Origin: an uncultured Candidatus Thioglobus sp. | GTDB taxonomy: Bacteria > Pseudomonadota > Gammaproteobacteria > PS1 > Pseudothioglobaceae | Assembly (NCBI GenBank): GCA_905618925.1 | Contig: CAJQTG010000003.1 | Coordinates: 62,001-126,000 of the forward strand | Direction of reading: 5' to 3' | Length of the DNA stretch: 64,000 bases | Part shown: piece after piece, positions 10,195 through 21,310 of the stretch | How positions within the stretch are numbered: the stretch's first letter is position 1 | Layout of the letters: each line of letters begins with the position of its first letter | Position numbers and translations under genes: made by a program | The notes under the pieces: generated by a model | The model's database searches: none | The model's input: only the letters and a program-made list of their open reading frames with translations | Told to the model about the DNA's origin: nothing

Positions 10195-12039
10195 TTAGTT
10201 AAATTCATCAATTTTATGGCCTTGCATAGCGCTCATTATTGACTTGTTCATTCTCATCTCAACAAATTTTGAGCTAACCTTTTCAAGGTCTAGGGTTGCA
10301 TTTTTTATGAGAGCTACATCATCAGACTCTATTATTGATGATAAATACTCTCGTGAGTGAAGTATACTTTTGAGCATCACTTCATCTAAAAGAGTTTTAT
10401 CAGCCTCTAAAGCTGAATCAATTGCCTCTATTGTTCTAGTTGCATCTACTTTCTGTTCTTGAAGCTGTCTTAAGATAATATCTTCTTGCGCAAATACAAC
10501 TGAATCTTTAAGCATCTTCTCCATATCTGAGTCACTAAGACCAAATGAAGGCTTAATAACTATTTTAGATTTAACGCCAGAAGTCTCTTCTTTTGCTGAA
10601 ACTGACAAAAGTCCATCCGCATCGACTTGAAATTCAACTAGAATGCGAGCTCTTCCCGCAACCATTGGAGGAATTCCTTTTAATTCGAATCGTCCAAGAG
10701 ATCTACAATCTTTTGTAAGCTCTCGCTCTCCTTGAAATACGTGAATACTCATGCCAGTCTGGCCATCTTTGTAAGTCGTAAACTCTTGAGCCCTAGTAAT
10801 TGGTATTGTCGTATTTCTATGAATCACCTTCTCCACCAGTCCGCCCATAGTCTCAAGACCTAAAGAAAGAGGCAGAACGTCTAGTAATAATACGTCGTCT
10901 CTGCTTTTATTGCCGACCAATATGTTTGCCTGAATTGCAGCGCCTTTAGCGACAACCTCATCAGGATTAATAGAGCACAAAACTGGTTTATCAAAAATCT
11001 CTCCAACTCGCTCTCTAACTGAGCTCATTCGAGTGGAACCACCAACCATAATAACCTCTTTAACGTCTGATATATTAACGTCAGCATCTCTTAAAGCTCT
11101 CTTTGTTAAAAGTAATGTTCTTTTAATTAAAGCATCACTCATAGTATCAAATTGAGATTTAGTAATCTTGTATGAAAGCCCTTCAATAGAAAATTCAGCA
11201 TCTTCTTCAGTTGAAAATGCTTCTTTTGCTAATTTTGAAAGTTTTCTAATTGTTTGAATTTGCAAAGCAGATAAATTAGTAAGATTGAGTGACTGAACAC
11301 AATCTTCAAAAATTAAGTTATCAAAATCATCGCCGCCTAAACTTGAGTCACCACCAGTAGAAAGGACCTCGAAGACGCCTTTAGTAAAATTTAGTATTGA
11401 TATATCAAACGTACCGCCGCCTAAATCATAAACTGCATGAACACCCTCTTCTCCTGACTCTAAACCATAAGCAATTGCAGCAGCTGTTGGCTCGTTAAGA
11501 AGTCTTAAGACATTTATTCCAGCAAGTTTGGCGGAGTCCTTTGTAGACTGCCTCTGCGCATCGTTAAAATAAGCAGGAACAGTAATTACCGCACCTTTTA
11601 ACTCTCCTCCAAGGGCTCGCTCTGCACGCAGCTTTAAAGTAGAAAGTATTTTTGCGGAAATTTCAACTGCAGAGAGACTGCCAATAGCTGTCTTAAATAA
11701 AATATTGCCTTTATATTCTTCAAAATCATAAGGTAAATTTTTAATTTCCTTTACTTCACTATAACTAGTTCCCATAAAGCGCTTAATCGATAAAATTGTG
11801 TTTGTCGGGTCTTGTGTTACCAAATCAAGAGCATCATGCCCAACTAGAGGCTCTTTAGAGCCACAATAAACAACAGACGGAAGAATAGCCCTACCATCTT
11901 GATCTAAAACCAGTTTTGTCTCACCACTCATTACGCTAGCTACAAGTGAGTTTGTTGTCCCTAAATCAATACCACACGCTAAATTATGATGGTGAGGGGC
12001 AGTTGATTGGCCAGGCTCTGAAATTTGTAATAACGCCAT
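10195..12039 (-). CDS. hscA: Fe-S assembly chaperone HscA (Hsp70 family)
   Basis: [50 protein letters not shown]. Confidence 0.96.
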   Translation of the reverse strand: MALLQISEPGQSTAPHHHNLACGIDLGTTNSLVASVMSGETKLVLDQDGRAILPSVVYCGSKEPLVGHDALDLVTQDPTNTILSIKRFMGTSYSEVKEIKNLPYDFEEYKGNILFKTAIGSLSAVEISAKILSTLKLRAERALGGELKGAVITVPAYFNDAQRQSTKDSAKLAGINVLRLLNEPTAAAIAYGLESGEEGVHAVYDLGGGTFDISILNFTKGVFEVLSTGGDSSLGGDDFDNLIFEDCVQSLNLTNLSALQIQTIRKLSKLAKEAFSTEEDAEFSIEGLSYKITKSQFDTMSDALIKRTLLLTKRALRDADVNISDVKEVIMVGGSTRMSSVRERVGEIFDKPVLCSINPDEVVAKGAAIQANILVGNKSRDDVLLLDVLPLSLGLETMGGLVEKVIHRNTTIPITRAQEFTTYKDGQTGMSIHVFQGERELTKDCRSLGRFELKGIPPMVAGRARILVEFQVDADGLLSVSAKEETSGVKSKIVIKPSFGLSDSDMEKMLKDSVVFAQEDIILRQLQEQKVDATRTIEAIDSALEADKTLLDEVMLKSILHSREYLSSIIESDDVALIKNATLDLEKVSSKFVEMRMNKSIMSAMQGHKIDEFN

Positions 12040-12050
12040 AAACTAAATCC

Positions 12051-12566
12051 TTAGAGCAGTTCGTCCATTAATTTATTAGCTTCTTTATAGAGCTGATCAT
12101 AAAACTTCAATTCTCTTACATTCATTTTGATGTCCATAAGATCACTTTTCAGTTTAAAACCCTTATAAATTGATTCAGTATTCTCTTCAATATGAAGGTC
12201 AACCCTCTCCAAAAAACTTTCTAAACCAAGGCTATCTCGATCTTCTTTAATCACTTCAAGCTTTTCACGTAAGTCAATTTGAGAAATCAAAAAATCATGA
12301 TTCATTGTAGTGTCTCTCTCGTCAAATGGATCTAATCCTTCAATCTTTAGTAGATAGCTTGCACGGTTTAAAGGTGTTTTAAGGGATGAGAATGCTGTAT
12401 TTAAAAGCGATGTGTTCTGCAGAGCCTGAATTTTTTCAGACTCACTTTTTGTCACATATTTATCCGGGTGAAACCTAGATATTTCTTTTCGATAAGAGGT
12501 TTTGAGCTGATCATCATCAATAAAGAATGACGTTTCAAGATCAAATAACTCAAAATAATTTTGCAT
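12051..12566 (-). CDS. hscB: Fe-S assembly co-chaperone HscB
   Basis: J-domain (YRKEISRFHPDKY) and HscB C-terminal region. Confidence 0.94.
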   Translation of the reverse strand: MQNYFELFDLETSFFIDDDQLKTSYRKEISRFHPDKYVTKSESEKIQALQNTSLLNTAFSSLKTPLNRASYLLKIEGLDPFDERDTTMNHDFLISQIDLREKLEVIKEDRDSLGLESFLERVDLHIEENTESIYKGFKLKSDLMDIKMNVRELKFYDQLYKEANKLMDELL

Positions 12567-12599
12567 TAGGGATTTACCTTGAGAGCTAACGAAATCGAA

Positions 12600-12923
12600 T
12601 CAAACAGTAAAGGACTCACCACAACCACATTCAGCTTTCGAATTTGGATTGTTGAACTCAAAGCCTTCGTTTAGTCCTTCTTTTTGATAGTCAACTTCAG
12701 TACCATCAATATAAATTAAACTTTTAGCATCAACGATGACTTTAACGCCCTTGTCATCAAATAGAGTGTCGTCTTCATTAACAGCATCAACAAACTCCAT
12801 ATTGTAACCAAGACCAGAGCAGCCTGTAGTTTGAACAGAGAGTCTTACGCCAACACCTGTACCTCGATTAGCTAGGTAATCACTCATTCTCTCTGCCGCT
12901 TTTTCAGTTAACGTTATTGCCAT
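12600..12923 (-). CDS. iscA: Fe-S assembly protein IscA
   Basis: [15 protein letters not shown] ... CGCGESF. Confidence 0.95.
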   Translation of the reverse strand: MAITLTEKAAERMSDYLANRGTGVGVRLSVQTTGCSGLGYNMEFVDAVNEDDTLFDDKGVKVIVDAKSLIYIDGTEVDYQKEGLNEGFEFNNPNSKAECGCGESFTV

Positions 12924-12928
12924 AATTA

Positions 12929-13336
12929 TTAGCTAGCTTTACTCTTTAGATTATTAATTGCAGCTTTGCTCTTTAGATCATTAATTGCCGCTTTTATAGC
13001 ATCTTCAGCTAATACCGAACAATGAATTTTCACAGGAGGTAGCTCTAACTCTTCTACAATTTCAGTATTCTTAATCTCAGCTGCTTCATCTAATGTTTTT
13101 CCTTTAACCCATTCTGTTAAGAGAGATGATGATGCTATTGCCGAGCCACATCCATAAGTTTTGAATTTTGCTTCTTCGATTACGCCTTCATCATTTATTT
13201 GAATTTGTAATCTCATTACGTCACCACAAGCAGGCGCTCCAACCATTCCCGTGCCTACATTAGGTGCATCTTTATCTAAAACCCCTACATTACGTGGGTT
13301 TTCATAGTGATCCATTACTTTTTTACCATATGCCAT
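12929..13336 (-). CDS. iscU: Fe-S scaffold IscU
   Basis: [54 protein letters not shown]. Confidence 0.96.
   Translation of the reverse strand: MAYGKKVMDHYENPRNVGVLDKDAPNVGTGMVGAPACGDVMRLQIQINDEGVIEEAKFKTYGCGSAIASSSLLTEWVKGKTLDEAAEIKNTEIVEELELPPVKIHCSVLAEDAIKAAINDLKSKAAINNLKSKAS
12935..12988. repeat. Two tandem 27-bp units at the iscU 3' end
   Basis: agctttActctttagatTattaattgc / agctttGctctttagatCattaattgc, 25/27 identical; encodes [18 protein letters not shown]. Confidence 0.93.
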
Positions 13337-13407
13337 AAATTACTCCGAATTTAACTTTTATTTTACTCTAAACCGCTATATTTTATTGATTTAAACGCTT
13401 AGTATGC

Positions 13408-14622
13408 TTAGTGCGCAGCCCACTCTACCGTACTTAGATCAACTCCATCTTTAAACATATCCCATAAAGGCGACAAATCTCTTAATTTTTGAACTTTTTC
13501 ACGTACTAGTGTAATTGCATCGTCAACATCTTTTTCAGTTGTATAACGTCCAACACTGAAACGAATAGAGCTGTGTGCAAGTTCATCAGTAAGCCCTAGA
13601 GCGCGAAGAACATAAGAAGGCTCAAGGCTAGATGAAGTGCAAGCTGATCCAGAAGAAACCGCCACATCAGAAATCGCCATCATTAGAGATTCACCTTCAA
13701 CGTAATTAAAACTAATATTCAAATTTCCTGAGATTCTCTGTTCTAGGTCTCCATTAACAACAACCTCCTCCATATCAGAAAATCCAGCAAGAAGTCTATC
13801 ACGAAGCTTTTGAACTCTTATACCTTCATCTTTCATTTCAGCTTTAGCAATTGCAAAAGCCTCACCAATACCAACAATTTGATGCGTAGCTAAAGTGCCA
13901 GACCTCATTCCACGTTCATGACCGCCACCATGCATCTGAGCTTCAAGTCTAACTCTTGGTTTACGAGACACATAAAGCGCACCCATTCCCTTTGGCCCGT
14001 ATATCTTATGCGCTGAAAAGCTCATTAAATCAACTGGAAGTGATTCTAAATTTATCTCTAACTTACCAACTGATTGTGCTGCATCAACATGAAAAAATAC
14101 CTTGTTTTCTCTGCAAATATCACCAATAGCTTGTAAATCTTGAATGACACCAATCTCATTATTAACATGCATAATTGAAGCTAGAATTGTATCCTCTCTT
14201 ATAGTTTTTTTGAAAACGTCCATATCTAATAAACCATTCGGCAATGGGTCTAAGTAAGTTACTTCAAAACCTTCTCTTTCCAGTTGACGGCAAGTATCTA
14301 AGACCGCTTTATGCTCAGTTTTTAAAGTAATAATATGCTTACCACGCTTTTCATAAAAGTGCGCAATACCTTTAATAGCTAAATTATTTGACTCAGTTGC
14401 CCCTGAGGTCCAGACGATCTCTCTTGGGTCAGCCCCTACTAAATCTGCCACTTGTGAGCGCGCCTCATCGACTGCTTTTTCAGCTTGCCATCCATAATAA
14501 TGTGAGCGCGAAGCCGCATTCCCAAAGTCACCTTCCATTGTTAAATATTTAGCCATTTTTTTAGCAACACGTTGATCTACTGGTGTAGTAGATGAATAGT
14601 CCATATAAGTTGGAGTTAGCAT
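13408..14622 (-). CDS. iscS: Cysteine desulfurase IscS
   Basis: [53 protein letters not shown]. Confidence 0.97.
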   Translation of the reverse strand: MLTPTYMDYSSTTPVDQRVAKKMAKYLTMEGDFGNAASRSHYYGWQAEKAVDEARSQVADLVGADPREIVWTSGATESNNLAIKGIAHFYEKRGKHIITLKTEHKAVLDTCRQLEREGFEVTYLDPLPNGLLDMDVFKKTIREDTILASIMHVNNEIGVIQDLQAIGDICRENKVFFHVDAAQSVGKLEINLESLPVDLMSFSAHKIYGPKGMGALYVSRKPRVRLEAQMHGGGHERGMRSGTLATHQIVGIGEAFAIAKAEMKDEGIRVQKLRDRLLAGFSDMEEVVVNGDLEQRISGNLNISFNYVEGESLMMAISDVAVSSGSACTSSSLEPSYVLRALGLTDELAHSSIRFSVGRYTTEKDVDDAITLVREKVQKLRDLSPLWDMFKDGVDLSTVEWAAH

Positions 14623-14641
14623 TATTTATATTCCTTAATTA

Positions 14642-15070
14642 TTAATATAATTGTATATCTTGATTAATCTTATAATCATCGATGACCTGTTGAAGATTCC
14701 TCGTACTCAGAAACCCTCTTATTTGATCACTCACCTCACACCACAAATGATGTGACAAACACTGCTTACCCCTTAAGCAATCTTTTGAGCCATGACAGCG
14801 ACGTAAATCTATGTTCTCATCAACGGCTTCAATAATTTGTGTAAGAGTAACATCAACAGCGTTAACATTCAAAAGATAACCGCCTCCTGGACCTCTAACA
14901 CTTTTAACCAAAGATGCTTTTCTTAGCTTTGCAAAAAGCTGTTCTAAATAAGAAAGTGAGATGTTTTGCCTTTGAGAAATCATATCTAAAGTGACGGGTT
15001 TAGCCGACTCATTTGATGCAAGATCAAGCATTGCAGTTACTGCATATCTTCCTTTAGTGGTTAGTTGCAT
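14642..15070 (-). CDS. iscR: Rrf2-family Fe-S regulator IscR
   Basis: MQLTTKGRYAVTAMLDLA; three-Cys cluster region; first gene of the isc operon. Confidence 0.95.
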   Translation of the reverse strand: MQLTTKGRYAVTAMLDLASNESAKPVTLDMISQRQNISLSYLEQLFAKLRKASLVKSVRGPGGGYLLNVNAVDVTLTQIIEAVDENIDLRRCHGSKDCLRGKQCLSHHLWCEVSDQIRGFLSTRNLQQVIDDYKINQDIQLY

Positions 15071-15101
15071 AACATTTTTGGTTAATTAAAAATTCAAGGA
15101 A

Positions 15102-15131
15102 ATTATACTAGTAACCTAGGAAAATAGTCAA
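15102..15131 (-). promoter_or_regulatory. Sigma70-type promoter of the isc operon with overlapping IscR type-1-like half-site
   Basis: Minus strand TTGACT-N18-TATAAT; ATACTTGACTATTT matches the left half of the IscR type 1 consensus. Confidence 0.65.
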
Positions 15132-15169
15132 GTATTAAATTCACTCAACAATTACTTATTTTCAACAAT

Positions 15170-15841
15170 TTACGAGTCTTCTTTTTTAGGCCCAGAATCA
15201 ATAGGAAGATTGGCTATTTTCTTATCAATTTCTGCCAAGCGCTCAATAATAGAATCTACAGCTTGAATAGTAGGATCATTTGAGCGACCACTTGAACTTG
15301 CTGCATAAGAGTCAAATGTATCACTCTCACTAGCCTTCTTTATAACTACGCGACCTGGAATACCAACAACAGTGTCATTATCATCAACAGACCTAACTAC
15401 AACCGAGTTAGAGCCAACACGAACATTATGTCCGAGCGTAATTGGACCTAAAATTTTTGCCCCAGCACCTATAACTACGCCATCTTTAAGAGTAGGATGG
15501 CGTTTCTCTTTATCCCAAGAGGTGCCGCCAAGCGTAACTCCGTGATACATCATACAATCATCACCAATCTCAGCAGTCTCACCTATAACAACGCCCATAC
15601 CGTGATCGATAAAAAAACGCCTCCCAATAACTGCACCAGGATGGATTTCAATCCCAGTAACCCAGCGAGCAAAAGTAGAAATAAAGCGTGCAAGCCAGAA
15701 GAGCTTATAGCCCCACAATAAATGGGTTAATCGATAGATAATTACAGCCTGCACCCCTGAGTAACAGGTAAGTATTTCAAATACATTTCTTGCAGCTGGG
15801 TCACGATCAAATACGCTTCTTACGTCTTCAAAAATTCTCAT
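15170..15841 (-). CDS. cysE: Serine O-acetyltransferase
   Basis: Left-handed beta-helix hexapeptides; [32 protein letters not shown]. Confidence 0.94.
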   Translation of the reverse strand: MRIFEDVRSVFDRDPAARNVFEILTCYSGVQAVIIYRLTHLLWGYKLFWLARFISTFARWVTGIEIHPGAVIGRRFFIDHGMGVVIGETAEIGDDCMMYHGVTLGGTSWDKEKRHPTLKDGVVIGAGAKILGPITLGHNVRVGSNSVVVRSVDDNDTVVGIPGRVVIKKASESDTFDSYAASSSGRSNDPTIQAVDSIIERLAEIDKKIANLPIDSGPKKEDS

Positions 15842-15915
15842 AGAGGAATTATACCATTATTGATAATGACAAGATTTATGTGGCAATAAAATAACAACTA
15901 TTAAAATTGAGGTAA

Positions 15916-16758
15916 TCAACCGTATGAATGTGTCGATTTAAATCTTTTATAACTCCACATATATTGCTCTGGCATCTTTCTGATTAAAGCCTCAATACTG
16001 AAGTTCATAGATGCAACCTGTTCATCTAAAGTATCTCCATTTAGGTTAAGATCTACAGGCTCCAGATTTAATTCATAACCCTTGCCTTTAGGTAGTCTTT
16101 TGGCCCAAAAAATCAACACTTGCACATCATTCTTTCTTGCAATTTTTGCCAGTAGAGTCATTGTATTAGCCTGTTTATTGAAAAAAGGAGACATAATACC
16201 ACCCTCTAGTCCTGGGTCTTGATCTGGCAACATTCCAACAAGCTCACTATTTTTTAATGCGCGCTGAATCTTTAGAATGCCAGATTTATCGGCACTGGCC
16301 ATAGTCAGATTGCCTTTATTTCTGCGTTTAAATAAATAATCATTTTGTTTTTGACTTCTTAATGGCTTATACATAAATGTTACTTTTCTTGTATTAGCAA
16401 GGACCCTGCCAGTTAATTCCCAGCAACCAATATGGGGCACTAGTAAAATAGTTTTTTTAGAATTATCTAAATAATGTGCACCATTAAAATCAGAAACATA
16501 GTTAGTATTTTTCGAAAAGCTTTGATTCCAAATTAAACCAGATTCGGTTAAATTTTTGCCAGTATGAATTAATGCATTTTTTACAAGAGATTCTCGGTCT
16601 TTGCTTGAAAGTTCAGGGAAACAAATTTCAATATTTTGAGCTGAAATTTTTTTTGCTTCTGATCCTAAAATATAAAGTAGTTTTCCTATTAACGCACCAA
16701 ATATATGATTAATCTTTAGAGGCAAAATAGAGCATAAAGATAAAAATAGGCGAATCAT
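15916..16758 (-). CDS. Lipid A biosynthesis acyltransferase (LpxL/HtrB family)
   Basis: VPHIGCWELTGR (HX4 region), PDQDPG, FF motifs of the LPLAT family. Confidence 0.85.
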   Translation of the reverse strand: MIRLFLSLCSILPLKINHIFGALIGKLLYILGSEAKKISAQNIEICFPELSSKDRESLVKNALIHTGKNLTESGLIWNQSFSKNTNYVSDFNGAHYLDNSKKTILLVPHIGCWELTGRVLANTRKVTFMYKPLRSQKQNDYLFKRRNKGNLTMASADKSGILKIQRALKNSELVGMLPDQDPGLEGGIMSPFFNKQANTMTLLAKIARKNDVQVLIFWAKRLPKGKGYELNLEPVDLNLNGDTLDEQVASMNFSIEALIRKMPEQYMWSYKRFKSTHSYG

Positions 16759-16760
16759 TT

Positions 16761-18137
16761 TTATTTATATAATTGATCAATTGCTGCTTTGTAATCAATA
16801 ACTATTTTTTGATAAGTACCAGCTGCTTGGAGATAAGTAAGGTTTGCTAGGTTAGCATTTCTTTTTGCTGCAATTACTAGTGACTTTTGACCACGAGCCT
16901 CACCAAACTTAATCTGTTCCTCAATAACCATTTCTTCAGCTAAAGAGCCCTGCTCTAAGTAAAGAACAACAAGTTCAGACAATAAGTCAACTTGCGCAAG
17001 TAAGTAGTTAATTTGCTGAACATTTGTAATCTCAGCTTCTTTCTTTTTAGCATCCACATTATCAATACTGATTTCAGTACGCTCAACATCTATTAGCTCT
17101 TTTCTAGAGCCTAATGGGTAAGAGATATCAACACCAATATTCCAAGAGTAATCTCTATTACCAAAACTACCAAAATATTTATCATTTTCACCCAACGAAG
17201 ATAAACCTAGATTTAAATTAACACTAGGCATGGTTTTATTTTCAAAGGTTATTAGTTGTCTTTGAAATCTAGCCTTATCAAAATCAAACTTTTGTATTAA
17301 TCTCGAATCTTTAACAAAAGAACGCGGGTCAATTTTAGTTAAATTATGAACTTCAAATAAATCAAGGTCCACAATCATGTCTGACTCCTTAGAGCCTATT
17401 AGATTTGCAAGCTCTCTTCTCTCAATAATCAATTCTTTACTAGATTGAAGCAATTGTTGTTTAGCTTTAACATAAGAGTCTTTTTGCTGGATTAAGACTG
17501 ACTTATCAATTAGCGAGTTTTCATATTTTTCTTCATCCAGATCTAATTGCTGCTTTGATAAATTAAGTGAAATTTTATGGTTTTTTACAACTTCTTGTTT
17601 GAGCGCCAAATCTATAAATTTAGAAAGCTTAGATGCCAGATACGTCTCAGCCTGCTCTTCTAGACTTATTTGCTTTGCCATTAAATCTAAGGAGGCTAAG
17701 TCGCTAGCAAGACGGTCATTCAAACCATCTTTATTTTGTAGAAGAGGACGGGCATAATCAAACGCTAAGAGATTTGCGTGGGAGGCATTACTGTCTTTAT
17801 CATTTCGAGTTAAAGAGTGCTTTAAATTAACACTTGCGCCTGAGTTTTCTACTTTTCTATTTGCAGAAACCTCATATTTAGTTGAGTACAAGTTTTTATA
17901 TGCTCTTGAAGCAGAATCCTCTCCACCTGTAAATGTTTCACTAGCGCCAGCTTTTATTTTCCAGTCCGAGTAAGTTAAAGATGATTTTTGATCAAGTAGA
18001 CTTGTTTTCTCAGATAGAGATAGCTGAATAAAATAAGGGTGCGTTTCTACTAACTTTTCGCTAAATTCAGTTAGGGTAATTGCATTTGCATTTAGTGATA
18101 TAAGTAAAAATACCGAAAGAATGGCTCTCTTTAACAT
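16761..18137 (-). CDS. TolC-family outer membrane efflux protein
   Basis: Signal peptide, long coiled-coil repeats, TolC-like architecture. Confidence 0.75.
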   Translation of the reverse strand: MLKRAILSVFLLISLNANAITLTEFSEKLVETHPYFIQLSLSEKTSLLDQKSSLTYSDWKIKAGASETFTGGEDSASRAYKNLYSTKYEVSANRKVENSGASVNLKHSLTRNDKDSNASHANLLAFDYARPLLQNKDGLNDRLASDLASLDLMAKQISLEEQAETYLASKLSKFIDLALKQEVVKNHKISLNLSKQQLDLDEEKYENSLIDKSVLIQQKDSYVKAKQQLLQSSKELIIERRELANLIGSKESDMIVDLDLFEVHNLTKIDPRSFVKDSRLIQKFDFDKARFQRQLITFENKTMPSVNLNLGLSSLGENDKYFGSFGNRDYSWNIGVDISYPLGSRKELIDVERTEISIDNVDAKKKEAEITNVQQINYLLAQVDLLSELVVLYLEQGSLAEEMVIEEQIKFGEARGQKSLVIAAKRNANLANLTYLQAAGTYQKIVIDYKAAIDQLYK

Positions 18138-18254
18138 CTTATCCCCTTTGATTGTTTAGAACAATTAACATGTAAAAAACTACATTTTAGAGCATCAAAT
18201 AAATATTTTAGTGAAGTTTTGATGAATTTTAAGAAAAAATAAAAAATATAAAGC

Positions 18255-18770
18255 CTATAGCGCTTCAATAATTTCATCGATTACTTCGTTAAGTTTTTTT
18301 CCATTAGTATTAATATTGAGAGAAGCCACCTCTTTATATAATGAATCTCTAGCTTCTAAAATACTAGTAATCGTTTTTCTACGATTGTTACTTTTTTCAA
18401 GCAGAGGTCTAGTTTTTGACTTTGCAGTCCTTCTAAGGATTTGATCAACCGATGACAAAAGGTAAATTACCGAGCCTGATTTCATAATTAGTTCACGATT
18501 TTCCTCAAGTGTTACAGCGCCTCCTCCAGTAGCTAAAACAATATTAGGCATATTGCATAATTTTTTTAATATATCAGATTCTCGAGTCCTAAAACCTTTT
18601 TCACCTTCGACATCAAATATGTGATCGATACTTACGCCTGTTGTATCAATAATTTCATGGTCTGAGTCAAAAAAATCTAGATTTAAACTTTCTGATAAAC
18701 GCCTACCAATAGTTGTCTTGCCTGAACCCATTGGGCCAACTAGAATGATATTGTTAATTTTTGACTGCAT
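18255..18770 (-). CDS. aroK: Shikimate kinase
   Basis: NIILVGPMGSGKTTIGRRLSESLNLDFFDSDHEI; ATGGGAV. Confidence 0.93.
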   Translation of the reverse strand: MQSKINNIILVGPMGSGKTTIGRRLSESLNLDFFDSDHEIIDTTGVSIDHIFDVEGEKGFRTRESDILKKLCNMPNIVLATGGGAVTLEENRELIMKSGSVIYLLSSVDQILRRTAKSKTRPLLEKSNNRRKTITSILEARDSLYKEVASLNINTNGKKLNEVIDEIIEAL

Positions 18771-18786
18771 CTGTTAGGGCAAAAAG

Positions 18787-18975
18787 TTATTTATCCAATT
18801 TATAATTAGCACCACAATAAGGACATTTTGATTCTCCTTCATCAGAAAATGAAAGAAATACTTTAGGATGCATATTCCATGTCTTCACTCCCTTTGGCGG
18901 ACAATGAAAAGGAATTTGACTTTTTGAGACTAAAGTAAAAGTGCATTCAGGATGATTTGATTGACTCAAGAACAT
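18787..18975 (-). CDS. Zinc-finger (CHCC-type) domain protein
   Basis: 62 aa ending CPYCGANYKL, with upstream His/Cys. Confidence 0.75.
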   Translation of the reverse strand: MFLSQSNHPECTFTLVSKSQIPFHCPPKGVKTWNMHPKVFLSFSDEGESKCPYCGANYKLDK

Positions 18976-19898
18976 CTCCCATTCTCAATCCAATGCAAAT
19001 ATTCATCATTACGACCATGGACACAATCAAAATATAAAGATTGAAGTTTCGCAGTAATTAATCCGCGTGACCCTATTCCTATTTGTTTTCCATCTAAATC
19101 TCTTATCGGCGTTACCTCTGCAGCGGTCCCTGTAAAGAAGGCCTCATCAGCTGTATAAATGTCATCACAAGAAATTTTCTTTTCTACAATCTTATATTCC
19201 AAAGATTTTGCTAAAGTAAAGATAGTATCTCGAGTTATACCTGGTAAAGCGGAAGTTAAATGAGGTGTATAAATAACTTCATCTTTAATTACAAAAATAT
19301 TTTCACCACTTCCTTCAGAAACAAAGCCATCAACATCTAGCATTAAAGCTTCATCAAACCCATGATCTTGCGCCTCTTTAAGTGCCATCATTGAATTAAT
19401 ATAATTACCATTCATCTTAGCGCCGCTTAAAGAAGGATGGGCGAAATGCCTAATATATGAAGATGTTCGAATTCTAATGCCGTTTTTCATGTTATCTTCG
19501 CCTAAGTAAGATCCCCATTCCCAGGCAGCTATCATTACGTGTACCTTTAAATTATCAGCCCTTAAGCCCATGCCTTCTGAGCCATAAAAACACATTGGCC
19601 TAATGTAGGCAGAATTCAGGTTATTTTTTATAACAACTTCTCTTTGAGCTTGATTTAAAGTATCTGCATCAAAAGGAATGTCCATTCCAAGAATCCTAGC
19701 TGAATTAAATAAGCGCTCAGTATGCTTTTCAAGTTTAAATATTGCAGGCCCATCTGATGTTTCATAAGCTCGAACGCCTTCAAAAGCACCCATACCATAG
19801 TGTAAGGTATGCGTTAGGACATGAACTTTTGCTTCACGCCAATCAACCCATTTTCCATCCATCCAGATGAAACCATCTCTATCTTCCATTGTCATCAT
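18966..19898 (-). CDS. ilvE: Branched-chain amino acid aminotransferase
   Basis: FIWMDGKWVDWREAKVHVLTHTLHYGMGAFEGVRAYET. Confidence 0.95.
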   Translation of the reverse strand: MMTMEDRDGFIWMDGKWVDWREAKVHVLTHTLHYGMGAFEGVRAYETSDGPAIFKLEKHTERLFNSARILGMDIPFDADTLNQAQREVVIKNNLNSAYIRPMCFYGSEGMGLRADNLKVHVMIAAWEWGSYLGEDNMKNGIRIRTSSYIRHFAHPSLSGAKMNGNYINSMMALKEAQDHGFDEALMLDVDGFVSEGSGENIFVIKDEVIYTPHLTSALPGITRDTIFTLAKSLEYKIVEKKISCDDIYTADEAFFTGTAAEVTPIRDLDGKQIGIGSRGLITAKLQSLYFDCVHGRNDEYLHWIENGRCS

Positions 19899-20050
19899 AA
19901 AAACCTTAATTTTTAAAAATTAAACTATATATCTTTGATATTTATCACGAAATTATACCCAGCAATTTATGAAATTTTCAATATCTAATATATGTTAAAT
20001 CACTAGGTATAATTACTTCTGAAAACTTTTTCCCTTCTAGATTAAAAAAA

Positions 20051-21295
20051 ATGGAATTCAACTTATTTACATTTATTTTTTTATTTGCAATATTAACGTC
20101 TGTTTTAGCATTACTTTGGCTTAATTTTAGACAAGATAAAGCAATAAATAACTCCTTTAACGCTGTCCCAAAAGGCTTTAGTGACTCTATTAAACTTGAA
20201 GATCATCAAAAAGCTGGCAACTACACTAAGGCTAAGTTATTGTTAAATCATTTTGAAATTATTTTTTCAACTGTTGTACTTCTTATTTGGACGCTTGGTG
20301 GAGCTATGAATTCACTTGACTCTTATTGGAGTCAAAGAATTTTAGATCCTGTTTTAATGGGAACAGTTTTTATTCTCAGCATTATGTTAATTGCAAGCCT
20401 CATTGACCTCCCTTTCAGCATCTATCGTACCTTTGTTCTTGAGCAAAAATTTGGCTTTAATCGCATGACTATTCAAACTTTTATAGTAGATCTATTTAAA
20501 GAGATTTTATTAACTTTAATTTTAATGCTTCCTCTTATCTATGCAATCCTACATCTTATGAATATTGAAACTATTGGTAATTATTGGTGGGTTTATGTTT
20601 GGGTAATCATTAGCCTCTTTACACTAATCATGATGTGGGTTTATCCATCTTATATAGCGCCAATTTTTAATAAATTTAATCTGCTGGATAATGAAAGCCT
20701 TAAAAGAAGAATTACAAGCCTACTTAGCCGAACAGGTTTTGGTAGTGATGGTATCTACGTTATGGACGGCTCCAAAAGGTCTTCTCATGGTAACGCGTAC
20801 TTTACAGGGATTGGTAAAAATAAAAGAATAGTGTTCTTTGACACTCTCCTCAAAGGAATGGAGGATAAAGAAATTGAAGCTATCTTAGCTCATGAGCTTG
20901 GACATTTTCATCATAAGCATACTCAAAAAAGAATGATTAGCTCTTTTATATTTAGTTTTATTAGCCTAGCCTTATTAGGTTACCTAATAAATCAAACTTG
21001 GTTTTATAATGGACTTGGAATATCTGAGCCATCATCACATACTGCGATTGTACTCTTCAGTTTAGCGCTTCCAGTCTTTAGTTTTTTTATAACGCCTTTC
21101 AGTAACCTGGCATCAAGAAAACATGAATTCCAAGCTGATGCTTTCGCAGCGAGTCATACGGATGCTAATGATTTAATTTCTTCACTGATTAAACTTTATA
21201 AAGAAAATTCATCATCATTATCTCCAGATAAATATTACTCAGCCTTTCATGACTCACATCCAAGCGCAGTTCTCAGAATTGAGCGGTTACAATAA
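20051..21295 (+). CDS. M48-family (Ste24-like) zinc metallopeptidase
   Basis: HELGHFHHKH zinc motif, multi-pass TM, HSNGNAYFTG-like SSHGNAYFTGIGKNKRIVFFDTLL. Confidence 0.92.
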   Translation: MEFNLFTFIFLFAILTSVLALLWLNFRQDKAINNSFNAVPKGFSDSIKLEDHQKAGNYTKAKLLLNHFEIIFSTVVLLIWTLGGAMNSLDSYWSQRILDPVLMGTVFILSIMLIASLIDLPFSIYRTFVLEQKFGFNRMTIQTFIVDLFKEILLTLILMLPLIYAILHLMNIETIGNYWWVYVWVIISLFTLIMMWVYPSYIAPIFNKFNLLDNESLKRRITSLLSRTGFGSDGIYVMDGSKRSSHGNAYFTGIGKNKRIVFFDTLLKGMEDKEIEAILAHELGHFHHKHTQKRMISSFIFSFISLALLGYLINQTWFYNGLGISEPSSHTAIVLFSLALPVFSFFITPFSNLASRKHEFQADAFAASHTDANDLISSLIKLYKENSSSLSPDKYYSAFHDSHPSAVLRIERLQ

Positions 21296-21310
21296 CAGAT
21301 TGCTCATTTA

